Origin: Diphasiastrum complanatum
Taxonomy: Eukaryota; Streptophyta; Lycopodiopsida; Lycopodiales; Lycopodiaceae
DNA: 64,000 nt
Direction: 5' to 3'
Assembly: GCA_029204225.1 (NCBI GenBank)
Contig: CM055110.1
Location: 725,050 to 789,049, forward strand
Within the stretch, counting starts at the first letter, position 1. Every line of letters starts with the position of its first letter. The notes beneath the pieces are model-generated. The model had not been told where the DNA came from, made no database searches, and saw only the letters and a program-made list of their open reading frames with translations. Positions 45,046 through 57,108 of the stretch are shown in pieces. A program made the position numbers and the translations under genes.

Positions 45046-48000
45046 ACAAAACAGGGCACAGAGAAATATTACCTCAAGTGAGAAGGAAAGCCGGTATGTT
45101 GCAGGAGATTGCTACTCATGAATGCTGCAAAGTCCCAATCGTATTGGCTTTTCCGTCTTACTTTGAATTACGGGTGGGTTCAATCACCCCGATAGATGCT
45201 TGAATGCTGGCTGCAAAGGTGAGATTGATCTGCCAATGTACTTGGTCTCTTGAGGTGAGATCCATTGCTTTCAAAAAGGTGAGTGTTGCCCTCTGAAAGC
45301 ACGATTCACAGCACTGGAAATGCAATGATGGAGGCAGCATCAAAATTGTCATCTGGCTCAGCGTTGAGTCCCCAAGAAGAATCCCTTCAGGAATGCGACT
45401 GGTAGCAGATATTCTGCCTCTGAAAGTGAGATCGGCTGGGAGCAGAAGTACGACGAGAAATAGCACGGGAGTTCGCTGGATGTATGCCTCATAAATGCCA
45501 CTCAGTCCACATAATGTGCGATGGTCTACATAGAAGTGTGATTGACATCAGAAATACGTTGTAAGCTGCCTAAGAAAGTGCGATTGGCTGCAGCAGACAT
45601 TGCCTTCACGAATGCGACGAGAAACAGACATTTTTCCTCGGCAATCAATGATCCATCATTAGTATAAATGCATTGAGAATACACTAGAAATGTGTCTGGT
45701 CTCTGCCCACATGGAGTGCGATGGCCGCCGCAGGCAGGTAGTACTCTAAAAAACAGCAGCTAGGCCGCAGGCTCACATGGCAACTAGGCTACGGACAGTG
45801 AGCTCCGCATTTTCAAAGAAAATTGATCCTTCTGTCCGGGATGGAAGGTAGAACTCATTTACAACTCATTCATTATGAGAATTCAAGGAGCATTCACAGA
45901 TGCTCTGGCTCTCTGTTTGCGATTAGAGATCCATCTTTGAGATGAGTATTAGGACTGTATTCATGCGTGCTTCCAGGATAGACACAATATCTGACTCAGC
46001 ATAGGTGTAATCAGCTCAATGATGGTCTGACTTCTCTGGCAGACAAAGACTACTATTTAAATTCAAATATGGCCCTGCAAGCTCAATCGAAAGACTCTTC
46101 ATGCTTAGTAATGGAATCTCGAACCAATACATGATTTCTATAAGGTTTCTTACTCAGCGATGGCCCATAGTAACCTTCCTCACACATAGCAGAGGTAGAG
46201 CTTTATGTGGTGTCTTCTTTGTCAGCGCAGTCAGTTCTGATGAATGCTGCAATTCCAATGAGAGATAAGCTACAGCTGTGGGCAGCGACGACGTTGTGAT
46301 TCCTCAGAGAGAGGAGTATAGCTGGATCAAGGTTGATGAAGCAATGACATTTAGAAATAATTCTATCTCAGCCTTGGGGTGCATCTTGTTGTAGCTCAAC
46401 GATGGACCATAGCTTGCTGAAATGAGGATTCTGTCTCAAAGACAGAGCTTGACAACAGGGCCATTAAGATGCTATGTGATCTGGAAGGTAGTTCTGTCTG
46501 CATACTTAGCTATTTGAAAGTAGCAATGGATTGCCTTACTTCTGACTCAACATATTACTCTCAACCTTACGGATGGTGGAAAGACAACACTCTCTTTTCA
46601 GCCTCCTCAGAAGTGCGCAGTACTAACAGTAGAAAAATGCTGAGAGAATGGCAACAAAAGTGCTTCAAGTCTATTATGGAACTGTGCGATTGGTTACCAT
46701 GGAAATGCTCTTGATTGGGCAAACAAAATGCGCTCAGCTCAGGTAGAAAACAGTAGAGTATCTACACTCACACATGTGTGGGACATAATTTCACAAGTCC
46801 AATACACTTATGGACAGAGAATTAGCAATGAAGTAGGGTGTATACTTGACCATTGCTAGTTAAATTCTCATAGTCGCGGATCAGCAATGGACTAAGAAAC
46901 TCTGCCTCTTCATAATAACGCACTTTCATCATACTGAAAGAATTCCGTCTAAACAATTTGAACCTTCATAAACACTTGATAAAGAAATTGATAGAAACTT
47001 TGATCTAATAAAGTGACAATGGGGCCTCTCGTGGTCTTACATTCCACTTCTTACAATCTACCCTCAAAATATGTGTGACGTTGAGATCATCAAAATAACT
47101 ACCCTCCTCTCAACGAGCTCATAGTATAGACTCTCTTACTTTCAAAGATCTATCACTCTAGACTTATAATCACACTTGATCTCAATACCTACTCCTCCTG
47201 ATGAAATTATTGGAGATTTAAGGACTAGCAATGCCACCAAGTATGACTCCTCAAGATTGGAACTTGTAAAAAGTGATGAAAATTATCTCATGGAAAGAAG
47301 TCTATGAAACTCTCAGGCAAATTGGTGAAATAATATGACATCCTACCCATCACACATAACTCATGATCACACATCTCTCACTCACACAAGAAAAGAAGTC
47401 TAGATGGAAAGGTATAAGGTATGATCACTTTATCAAAGGAAAATCTCAACTTATGATCAATAATATATACCTTATAAATGATGAAAAATGGTAATCACAC
47501 ATCAAAGGAGATAGTAGACACCCAAGCCCATGATTTCAATAACAACCTCATCCTATTCCATATTGAAAACATCTATCACTCAACAAATAAACCCTCTCAT
47601 GCAAGAAAGCTCTAAAGATGCAAGGAAATTACATTCCCAAACCACTAACCATGCTCAACCCAACAACTACAAGACTCCAACCTCAACTCCAAATGACTCT
47701 TAATCAACATGACTACCTCTCAACATGGATCCAGAACTACTGACTCTCAAAAATACTCTACTCCCATATTAGCAACTATCACAATCATCTCACTAATATC
47801 CAACTATCAAATCCAACACTCACTATCACATTATTATCCAACTATATCTTAACACAAAGACTGGCCTCCTTTTATAGTAAATCCCAAGAGCCCCCCTTCA
47901 TAATGAGGCTTTGCCGATTTTCATGCCCTTCTAGCCTTCTTTTCCATTTGTCCAATCCCCATTGGCAAGTTCATCAAGTGGCTTCCATGAGGGTGTAAGG

Positions 48001-49189
48001 GTTTGGTGCCATTTAAACCCCGTTGTTGGCTACCTCCAAATCTAGCCAAGATGCCCCCTTTGTCAAAAGCTAGAGAAGATATCTTTTAGGCCCCCTAGGT
48101 CCTAAAGTCTTTTTTACAGTTATTATTTAAAAGGTGGGTGAGGACTTTTGTCAAACCCCTACTCCACCTAAGGTGCCCTTCACTTTCTTCGTCCTTGGAT
48201 TTTTTTAGTCCTTTATTTCCTTGGCCTTTTACAACTGGCAAAAAAAAAACCATAAAACATTATCACAGCCCATTTCTAAGGCCGCAAACTTTTCTCTAGC
48301 CTCATTTAGGGCGGCGGGTTGGGACCCAACTCTAGGTGGAGACCAGCATTTTTGGCCCAGTCTTTACAAAAATTGACCACAAAATATTTTTGATGGTTTT
48401 TTTGAAAGTCAGTTTCTTACTTTTAAACAGTGTCTAGCCACTTTAGGGGCGGCGGGCTGAGACCCAATTCTAAGGCAAATTTGTGTCGATTTTTCTCTAA
48501 TAACCAGGTTTTACATGTCGATTTTTCAGTTATTGTGAACTTAAGCTTCAATATTAGCCCGATTTTTCGTGCTAAAATATCGGCTAACATTGCTCCTTCA
48601 CCATCAGCTGACCGAACCAACACGACCTGCAAGAAACACGCTCTTCCCACGACCCTCTTAGCACACGAAACCTGCAAAATGATCTATAACCATGGTCTTG
48701 CAAGGAAAACAAAACATGCACACACTCTCCAAACCATCTGTCACAACGGCCCTGCAGACAACCGACATAGGCACACGCTCTCTACACAAGCTGCAACCCA
48801 CGGCCCTGCATGAAAATGACTAGCAAATGCCCATGACCTACTAACAAATACTAGAAACTCGATCTGCCTACCAACGACACCTGCAACCACAAGCTATACC
48901 AACCTGCAAAGCAAACGCATCAATATCTCTTGATTCAGAAGCACGCAGACACGTTGAAGGACAAAAAGCTGTATGTTTATGGAACGTTCAAGAATCACGC
49001 ATCTTAACACAACCTGACTAAAATATTCACACGCTCTTCCGTCTTGAAAGCTTCCCTCTCCTTCACCCCCTTCTCAACTGAGCTCTCGCTACCTTATCCA
49101 TTCCCTCTCGCCCAAGTTCACGCTCCAGCCCTCCCACGCCAATAGTTCTCAACCGAATGCTTTTTTTTCATTCTCGACTGAACGCCACC
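45046..49189. other. Unassigned 4.1-kb stretch
   Basis: No domain on either strand. Two imperfect 40-bp direct repeats (TTTAGGG-CGGCGGG-TG-GACCCAA) occur near 48305 and 48440. A motif like AGTGCGAT-GGC recurs at uneven spacing between 45500 and 46690. The 127-codon frame at 48430 looks spurious. Confidence 0.4.
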
Positions 49190-49503
49190 TTCTTCACATC
49201 GGATTCCATTCTAGACCAGGTTGTTGGACAAGAACGTTACAGTTTATGTGATGGCCTCTCTGGCTATAATCAAGTTGGAGTAAGGAAGGATGATCGACCG
49301 AAAAAATTATTGGGGCACTTATGCCTACAATAAAATGCCCTTTGGTCTTTGCAATGCACCAGCTACTTTTCAGATAATCATGATGCTAATTTTCACTGCT
49401 CTTTCTATTGCTGAATAATTTTTCTCTGAAAACCTGAGTTGTCTACTAGCATAGTATATTGGATGATCTTTCTTTAGTTCGTCCTTCTGACTCAGACAGA
49501 CAC
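49190..49503 (+). pseudogene. Gypsy reverse transcriptase fragment
   Basis: Plus strand: QVVGQERYSLCDGLSGYNQV, KMPFGLCNAPATFQIIM, then after a shift the catalytic box LDDLSLVRP. These are RT motifs of the Athila/Tat type (usually DGFSGYNQI, MPFGLCNAPATFQ, YLDD). It is cut at 49503 by the family B LTR. Confidence 0.83.
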
Positions 49504-50597
49504 TATTGGCTGATTCTGACAAATCCCCAAGATACTCGGACAGAGCAACTCAAGAGCACCTCTCACCTTAGACCAAGGAGGTCTTTGAGAAGACGAGACG
49601 AACGAAGACGAGTATGAGAGCCGAGAAATACTAGTAGTAATGACAAGCAAGAACTGTGTAAGCCTCATGGTGAATCTCGAAAGATGGAATGACCATGTAG
49701 GAACTAGTATTAGAGTGAGCTACCTTTTGATGGTGACCTCTAGTGGAGAGCATTATTCCACTTGTAATTTGTGAAATGTGGAAATTCCACTAGGATGCCA
49801 CCTAAGGAGCTCTATTGCTTATTTAAGAGACTCTCTCTTTGTGAAGAGGAGCTTTTTGTGTATTGTATCAACTCCATGCTGAAATGAGAAGAGCCTCCAT
49901 GAGTTAGATGCATCCATTGAGCTCCTTGATCATGATGGTTTTCTTGAGTGATGCCCCTATGATCATGCCCTTCCATTCAGATTGTGTGTGGTTGTGGATT
50001 TAGAGTGGATTAGTTTTCTTGCTTTCCTAGTTGTGGATTAGATTTCATGTTTTCTTGTGGATTAATGTAGGAGCCAACATTCAAGTAAACTAAATAGGCT
50101 AGAAATGTGGCATAAATCTTGCATATTCTCTAACATTCTAGTTATTGATGTTCTTGGGATGATTAAGAATCAAAAGACTAGTTGGTTTCTTGATTCTTGG
50201 ACTTCTAACATGCTGTAGATTAGTTTTTGTTTCTTGTTTTATCAATTTATGCAAGTAAAGTAGTGTAGGATCTGATTTTAGTTCATTTTGCAAAAATGTA
50301 GAAGTAGGAAACCATCGTTGTTCAACTGAGCAGTAACGTAGATCATTTGTTGAACGCATTGGCTTGTATTTTGGTTGATTATGCATGTGCATTGAGTTCA
50401 AGAGTGACCCATCCGGATGTCCTCTGACAGGCAGGACAATACTACAATGATTATTTGCCCCTTCTGCCTAATCTGGGCCTTAAAACAAGAAAGGTAGTCT
50501 CAAGAAGTGCCCACAGTCTCTGTTGATAGGCAGAAGAAGAAGAAAGAAACAAAGAAAAACTAGTTAACATATTCTATAGGCTCTGAAGATATCAACA
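49504..50597 (+). repeat. Gypsy family B LTR (5' type)
   Basis: 1094 bp, TATTGGCTGATTCTG...ATCAACA; the expected first TG is mutated to TA. The primer site follows. It lacks the tRNA-like insert seen in the 41493 copy. Confidence 0.85.
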
Positions 50598-50615
50598 TTT
50601 GGCACCGTTGCCCAT
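50598..50615 (+). other. Primer-binding site, family B
   Basis: TTTGGCACCGTTGCCC after the LTR, the same variant as at 42938. Confidence 0.75.
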
Positions 50616-50689
50616 TGAACTCCAACACCTTCTACATCTGAAACCCACAACCTTGTCCACGCTCCGCCCGTCCCCTCACAATCACATCT

Positions 50690-51265
50690 CAACTGGAGCC
50701 CCCTTGTGTTGAAATCTCAACCGGAGAGCTCGTGTCCAATCTCAACCGACGCATTCTATTGCATCTCAACTGACACACACTCTCTCATATCTCAACCGAC
50801 GGTCATCCGTTACATCTCAACCGACAGTAATCTATTGAAATCTCGACCGACGGTTTCCACTCAAATCTCAACCGACAGTATTCCATCAGATCTCAACCGA
50901 CGGCCTCATTCCAATCTAGACCAACGACCATGCGTTAGATCTCAACTGACGGTACTCCATCAGATCTCGACCGACGGCCCTCAATCAAATCTCAACCGAC
51001 GGCCATGTGAAATCTCGACCGATGACCCTCAGTTAAGTCTCAACCGATGGCCCTGTGAAATCTCGATCGACGGCCCTCAATCAAATCTCAACCGGAGTGC
51101 TCGTTTAGATCTCAACCAATGCACTGACTCCCATCTCAACCAGAGTAATCTTTCAGATCTCAACCGATGCACTACCTCATATCTCAACTGGTGCCCCTCA
51201 GTTAAATCTCAACCAGAGTGAGCTATTAGATCTCAACCAAAGGAAGTTGCTCAGATCTCAACCAA
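50690..51265 (+). repeat. Minisatellite, core ATCTCAACCGAC, in a family B leader
   Basis: About twenty irregular units of roughly 28 bp, each with (A)ATCTCAACCGACGG or a close variant. Read in one frame it gives repeats such as QISTD and SDLNRRP over 171 codons (50706-51221). It lies between primer site and gag. Confidence 0.93.
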
Positions 51266-51724
51266 CGAACCAGCTTCCCATACACCCGCACTCCGTCATT
51301 GTAACCGTATGCCACCACATTCAGCCTCCACATCTGACCGCAAGCCATTTCTTTCCACATACCTTCCGCACTCCATCGTCACAACTACCCTCCCACGACA
51401 TATCACCGCAATCGGACCATTGTCCACATCCGCCACATTGCATCGCATACACTCGCAAATGGACCACCTCCACCTCCATCCGTTTCCATCCCATTCCACC
51501 ACATTCACCCTACAACACACCACAGTATCACCACAGTTGACCGCTTTCATTGACACCGCTTCCACACAACCGAATTCACCCGTCGCCGCTGCATCCAACC
51601 GTATTTATCTACACTATGACTACCCTTTGCCACCTCCATCGCAACACACTTTCAATCGTATCCAGCCACATTCCGTTGTAAATGACCGCATACCATTTAG
51701 CCGTCCTCTCACCCTTCCATCTCC
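51266..51724 (+). other. Unassigned insert between two minisatellite blocks
   Basis: C/A-rich, with overlapping chance frames on both strands. No domain. Confidence 0.4.
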
Positions 51725-52225
51725 ACCGAAGCCAATCGTTCAGATCTTGATCGACGAGTTGTCTGAATCTCAATCGACGCTATCAGTCGGATCTCAACCG
51801 ATGTCCATCAATCATATCTCAACCGACGCCCATCTCTCAGATCTCAACCGACAGCCACTGTCACATCTCCATCGACGACCATCTCGACCGACGCCCCTAC
51901 ATTAGATCTCAACCGACGTCCATCTCTCAGATCTCAATCGACGGCACTCTGTGACATCTCAACTGACAGCCCTCACTCCAATCTCGACCGATGCGCTATA
52001 GTTAGATCTCTCTCAACCGATGGCCCTCAGTTAAGTATCAACCGACGGCCACTGTCAAATCTCAACCGACGGCCTGTTTTAAATCTCAACCGATGACCTC
52101 ACGTCAGAATTCGATCGACACCCTTGAGTCAGATCTCAACAGATGACCTCGCGTCAGATCTTGACCGACGCCCTCGCGTCAGTTCTCAACCGACGGATGA
52201 TCTCAGATCTCAACCGACCCTTGAA
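51725..52225 (+). repeat. Minisatellite, second block of the same core
   Basis: The same ATCTCAACCGA core, about eighteen irregular copies. Confidence 0.92.
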
Positions 52226-52324
52226 CCATTGAGACCATAATCAAACACACTACAGTCATTGCAACCACATTCCAGCCGTAATGATCAGCTTTGGAAATCA
52301 CAGCTAGAGTTTCTTACTAAAAAA

Positions 52325-52860
52325 CACCAACTTCAAATGGAGAAACTCACCAATGAGTTTCTAATTACCCTAAAATCTATCCAAAGCAGTATGCTTGGTC
52401 AGCCAAACACTACATAGGTACCTTATAGACAAAACCCAATATGGTGCCCACACTGCCGGGCTACGCATCCTGTTGATGCTTGTCCTTCATATCGACCTAT
52501 CCAAGCACATACAGTTCAACAATATGAAGAACAATCATCACAGTCTGTAAATGCCTCGACTTATCATGAATATCCACCTGAAAGTCCAGAACCATTAGCC
52601 ATACAAGATGGCTATGCTGTTATACAAGGGCCATTGCACACCAGATGTTTCATCTGTGGTGAAACTGGCCACGCTGATTGTCCAATCAAGACCAAGTACC
52701 ATGTTGAGTGTCTTGATTGTATCAAAAAACATAGTTTCAAAGACTGTTCAAAACAACCAACTAAGATCCTATCTACCCGTCACGTCAGTTATGAATCACA
52801 ATAGGATCCTCACGCCAACAACACGAGCACCATAGCAACCAGCAATTAAACTTGCTGCTC
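52325..52860 (+). pseudogene. Gypsy gag C-terminal part (family B), copy 2
   Basis: Matches 9470-10017 closely. EKLTNEF, then CPSYRPIQAHTVQQYEEQSS, SPEPLAIQDGYAVIQGPLH, the knuckle CFICGETGHADC, and KTKYHVECLDCIKKHSFKDC. The capsid core present in the other two copies is missing here. Stops and shifts are present. Confidence 0.8.
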
Positions 52861-54719
52861 AATCGAGAAGTTTCTTGTAAACTTCTACTACATCATCGTC
52901 CAATATACCAGCTCCATAATGCAAAAGACACTAATACAAAATGAGTCCTTGTTGAAAGAAAAGCGAAACCAATATTCCGTCATCTGCTACAATGTCCAAT
53001 CAAGAGCAACCTCCAAAGGAAATTGATAGTTTTTCTCTCCTTCTACAACCTCAAATCTATTTGTCTTTCCACATGCTGATAAGATTTCCAATGTGCCAAT
53101 ACACAGTAATTTTCGGATTCAGAAATACAGATAGAGATTTGGTTCTGAATCTCTTGATCACAGAGGTCCTCAAGACATAGTACCTCAATAATACTTGCAT
53201 CTCAAGCTATATCTTACAACATCTGCTATCAATGATGGTAGATTTTAGCGTCACCCACCCTGCCTTGTTTTGACAAGGTCATGTCAGAGTAAGTCACATT
53301 ACTCTACAAAACAGCTGAAATATTGCAACTATCAAGGTACATTATCAATGTTGATGAATGCAAGTTTTGTTCAACAAGTGCTATACAGTTCTCACTCTTT
53401 GTCACGTTTGTTTATTTTCTTGTTTCTCTTCACCTATTTTGTGTAATTGATTTTTGCATGAGAAATAGCTATTGCAAAAGAGTCTTCTGTAGAGCATCTT
53501 CGAAACACATTTTCATTCATCTATCCATCTTTAGATTCCCTTGTATAGCAGTTTAGGATTTTTGAGACATATGAGAAATTCATGTCAAATTAGAGCTAAT
53601 TACTGTATCTCATTGCCATATTAATTTTTGAGTCAACTACAACAAGATCGTAACAAATTTACTTAAAATTTGTTCAATCTTTAGTCCAGTTGCATGTTCA
53701 ATGAGTTTCAACTACGTGTTTCACACGCCGATCCAATCCTGAGCATGAACAGTCACCAGCAGTAACATCCCCACCGACAGATTTTTTTTTGGGGGGGGGA
53801 GAGAGAGTGGATCCGCTTGCATCCATTGGAGCAGTTACGCTGCCAACAACAACATTAGCAAGATCGACAGCCAAGGTCACAAGTTAAATATGAAAAGACA
53901 AGGCTAAAGAAGGCAGATGGGTAATCCAAAGAGACTCAATCAGAAGAAGTACCCCAGTCATGATGAAGATCCTTCAGAAAGGGAAACACAAGCATTGGGA
54001 AATCAGTCTCCTTCTTCAACCAACCTCTCGTCAGAAATTAAGCAAAGAAGCTGAGGAGGAAAGGATGAAAATTTAAGCAACAGATGAGTCAGATCAATTT
54101 TGATCAGAAGAAACTCTTTGAAGCAATGATAGTTGAATCCCCTCCTACGAAGCCCAAAGAGATCCAAAAGTAACATATCAAAAGGAAGAGCTGTAGAAAA
54201 GAAAGATGAAGACAACCGTGAACCTGCAAAATAAAGCAAGTTCCTCACCCAACAAGTGGTGGTCAAAGCTTGACATTGCAAGGATCCAAGGCTACAACTA
54301 TAGAACTATCAGTTCCTTCATCCTTTCACCAAGACTTCATCATGTTTCCTCACCGTTACCAAACCGTCCATCCAAAACTGTTTCTACCACCAAATTTTTT
54401 ATGATGACTCCATCCCCTTGAGACTGATAACCAAGATTTGTGCTACCTATCAGAAAAGAGCATCGACAAGACTGGAACTTCAACTGAGAAAAGAATTGCG
54501 GAAATGCCCAGAAGCAATATGGAGGATACAACCTCCCAGAAGTTAGAATCTGCCTAGAAACTAGAAGTGAAACCGTCAATGGCAGATACAAGTGGTAAGA
54601 AAGAAGACATGCGAGAAGCACTCATGCATGTAGAGTTGTGAAGCTATTGAGAGCTCTCCAAATTTTGAGAATGTCAACCCATTACAACAATAGCCCACAT
54701 AATTGTTTTGAGATGACCT
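52861..54719. other. Unassigned 1.9-kb stretch
   Basis: No domain recognised. Contains a T9G9 run near 53780. Short frames on both strands appear spurious. Confidence 0.35.
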
Positions 54720-55329
54720 GATATCACTGCCAGTTTTCCATACTTTGACACCCAAGCAGTAGTGCATAAGATCTAAATCTGTCATCTCAAACTGCTTTCA
54801 TAAGTTGGCTTTGATGAATGAGGTTCTCATCATTGCCCATGATAATGATATCATCAATGTAAAGTATAATCAAGGCAATGCTATCTTCGTTTATAAGAAC
54901 ATAAAGATTTGGATCTGAATTTGTTCTTACAAACCCATGAGAAACAAAGTAATTATCAATGCGTCCATACCATGCGCGTGGCACTTGCTTAAGGCCATAA
55001 AGTGCTTTGTGTAGCTTACATACCTTCTGTTCCTGTCCTTTTGCCATAAAGCCCTGCGGTTGGACCATGTAAACTTCTTCCTCTAACTCACCATTCAAAA
55101 AATGCGAACTTCACATCCATTTGATGGATCTTCCACCCAAAATGAGATGCTAGGACAATGATAAGACACAGCGTAGTCCACTTAGCCACTGGAGCAAATG
55201 TCTCTTCATAGTCAATTCCTTTGCTTTGCTCATAACCCTTCACTACTAGGCGTGCCTTATGCTTTGCTATCGTGCCATCCGCATGAAACTTTGTTCTAAA
55301 CACCCATTTGTTGTCAATGGATTTCTTTA
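54720..55329 (-). pseudogene. Copia reverse transcriptase, interrupted (element G)
   Basis: Minus strand: IDNKWVFRTKFHADGTIAKH, KARLVVKGYEQSKGIDYEE, HQMDVKFAF, EEEVYMVQPQGFMAKGQEQK, HKALYGLKQVPRAWYGRID, the catalytic box LYIDDIIIMG and MTDLDLMHYCLGVKVWKTG. Two frameshifts; YIDD replaces the common YVDD. The 5' end is cut at 55329 by the family B element, and the preceding codons reappear at 63964-64000. Confidence 0.9.
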
Positions 55330-56345
55330 TGCTGACATATTCACTGAATCTGTGAACACGTTTTTTTTCTTTTTGTTGCTTATCTCTCTTGGATTACCTA
55401 TGTCGTTATGGTTCTTTGTGATTATTCTTCTTATTAGAACGTTTACAGAGCAGAAGCAATATTCAAGGATGCAGTACGTATTTCCCAACCTGTCAGTGGG
55501 TAACTCAAATCCGATACTCAGATACATGCATACACTAGCCATGCAACCATCTATAGCTCACCAAAACCAAATTCAAGAAACAAGAAATAAGATTCCTAAC
55601 ATCATTTAACAATCTAGGAATCAAGAAACACACATTACTTGATGCCTAAATTATCCAAGAACATCAAGAACTAGAATGTCAAGACTATGCAAGATTTACA
55701 CCACATTTCTAGCCTCTATAGTTTACTTCAATGCTGATTTTTGCAAGATTCCACAAGCAAGAATTGAAGCTAATCCACAACTAAGCAAGAACAAGAAACA
55801 AGAATCTAGTTAATTCACAAGCAAGGAAACAAGCATGCTCATAGAAATATCACTCAAGATCATTGCCATGAACAAGGAGCTTAGTGATCTTCAAGAACTC
55901 GTGGAGGATCCTCTTTATTAGCTCAAGAGAACTTGAAAATACAATCGAAAGCTCCCTCACAAGAGAGGGGGCCCCTTAAATAAGCAAGAAGGCTGCCCAT
56001 GTGGAGCCCATGTGGCAATTCCACTAGATTAGAAATTACATGTGGAATTTGCCCTTCCACTAGAGGTCACCATCAAAAGGTGGCTCACTCTTACTATTTT
56101 AAGAGGGGTCTACATTTATTACAACTATTCAAGAAAATGTTACTAGCTCCTACATGGTCATTCCTTCTTTGGGATACACCATGTAGGCTCACATAGTTAA
56201 TCACTATCTTCCTAGCTATTTTTTCCTCGGCTCTCATGCTCGGCTCTCAACTTCTTCTGCTCTCTTCCTTCTGAGACCTCCTCGGTCATGGATGAGAGAT
56301 AACCTATGTTTTCAGCTTGGCTTGGCACTAGAGAATCGGCTAACA
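55330..56345 (-). repeat. 3' LTR of element F
   Basis: 1016 bp. Matches the 62865 LTR closely except that it lacks 83 bp (about 63095-63178 of the partner). A purine-rich tract (ATTAGGGGTGGATAA on the minus strand) lies just outside. Confidence 0.93.
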
Positions 56346-56349
56346 TTAT

Positions 56350-57108
56350 CCACCCCTAATCTGTTGCAGGACCCATTGCAACACTGGTGATGTCTTCCGC
56401 TTGGCACTTGAAAAAGCGTGGATTTTTGTTCGCTTCTGTAAAACCAGGTGTTTATTATCCGCAACATTTATTCGCCAAAATTGGAAGTCCCTCAATTGGC
56501 CGCTACATACCAGCCCTCTTGAGCACTTCTTGTGAATCATGTTCGCCTCGTCGTCTCGCCGTCTGCTTTCGCTCGCTCATCTTCCGGCCCAGGGCTTCAA
56601 AAACTTGGAAGCGGAGCTTACTTCCAGAATTAAGGGGCCCCAGATATTCTCTTATTTTTTATACGAAGCCCATTTCCTGCCAGTCTTCCACCATGGTCAC
56701 ATAGCGTGACGACATGAAGGCCGCTCTGTAGTATAGCCTTGCCATCATCTCATGGTCTTTTTCCGACTGGAGGGCTGTGTTTGGGTTGATCCTAATGGGA
56801 TCCAAATCGCGATCCCAGAAACACTTTTGCTGCATCAGGAAGGCCATGGATATGCAATACTCGGCACTTTCCTGCACGCAGAGATCGGCACTTGACTTGT
56901 ATTTGTGCCCGAAGTCTAGTAACTATAGCCTCAGATCATCCGGGGAGGTTCTCTCTGTAATTCCCGAAATGACTGGCCAGTTTACTAACTCCACTTGAGG
57001 CTTTTCCACCGGCCATGGGTTTCTGCGTTTGAGCGGCATGTAAAAAGGATCCACTCGCTTCCATGCCGCTGCCCTCAAATATTCTTGGAGTCGCCTGCTA
57101 TCCTTCAA
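56350..57108 (-). pseudogene. Extra ORF of element F, C-terminal domain
   Basis: Minus strand, mostly one frame with stops. QEYLRAAAWKRVDPFYMPLK, VNWPVISG, FWDRDLDPIRINPNTALQSE, MARLYYRAAFMSSRYVTMVE, DWQEMGFV, then further decayed codons to the 3' LTR. It shares its motif order with 35150-35560. No known domain recognised. It would be the C-terminal end of the long extra protein. Confidence 0.6.

Noticed and set aside
48430-48813. 127-codon plus-strand frame
   Set aside because: Composition is unlike protein and nothing is recognisable.
41493-50597. The LTRs at 41493 and 49504 as the two ends of one element
   Set aside because: Both are followed by primer sites, so both are 5' type. Sequence left of 49504 is gypsy RT, not a polypurine tract.
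51296-51598. 100-codon minus-strand frame and overlapping plus-strand frames
   Set aside because: They overlap each other in C/A-rich sequence between minisatellite blocks; no conserved motif.
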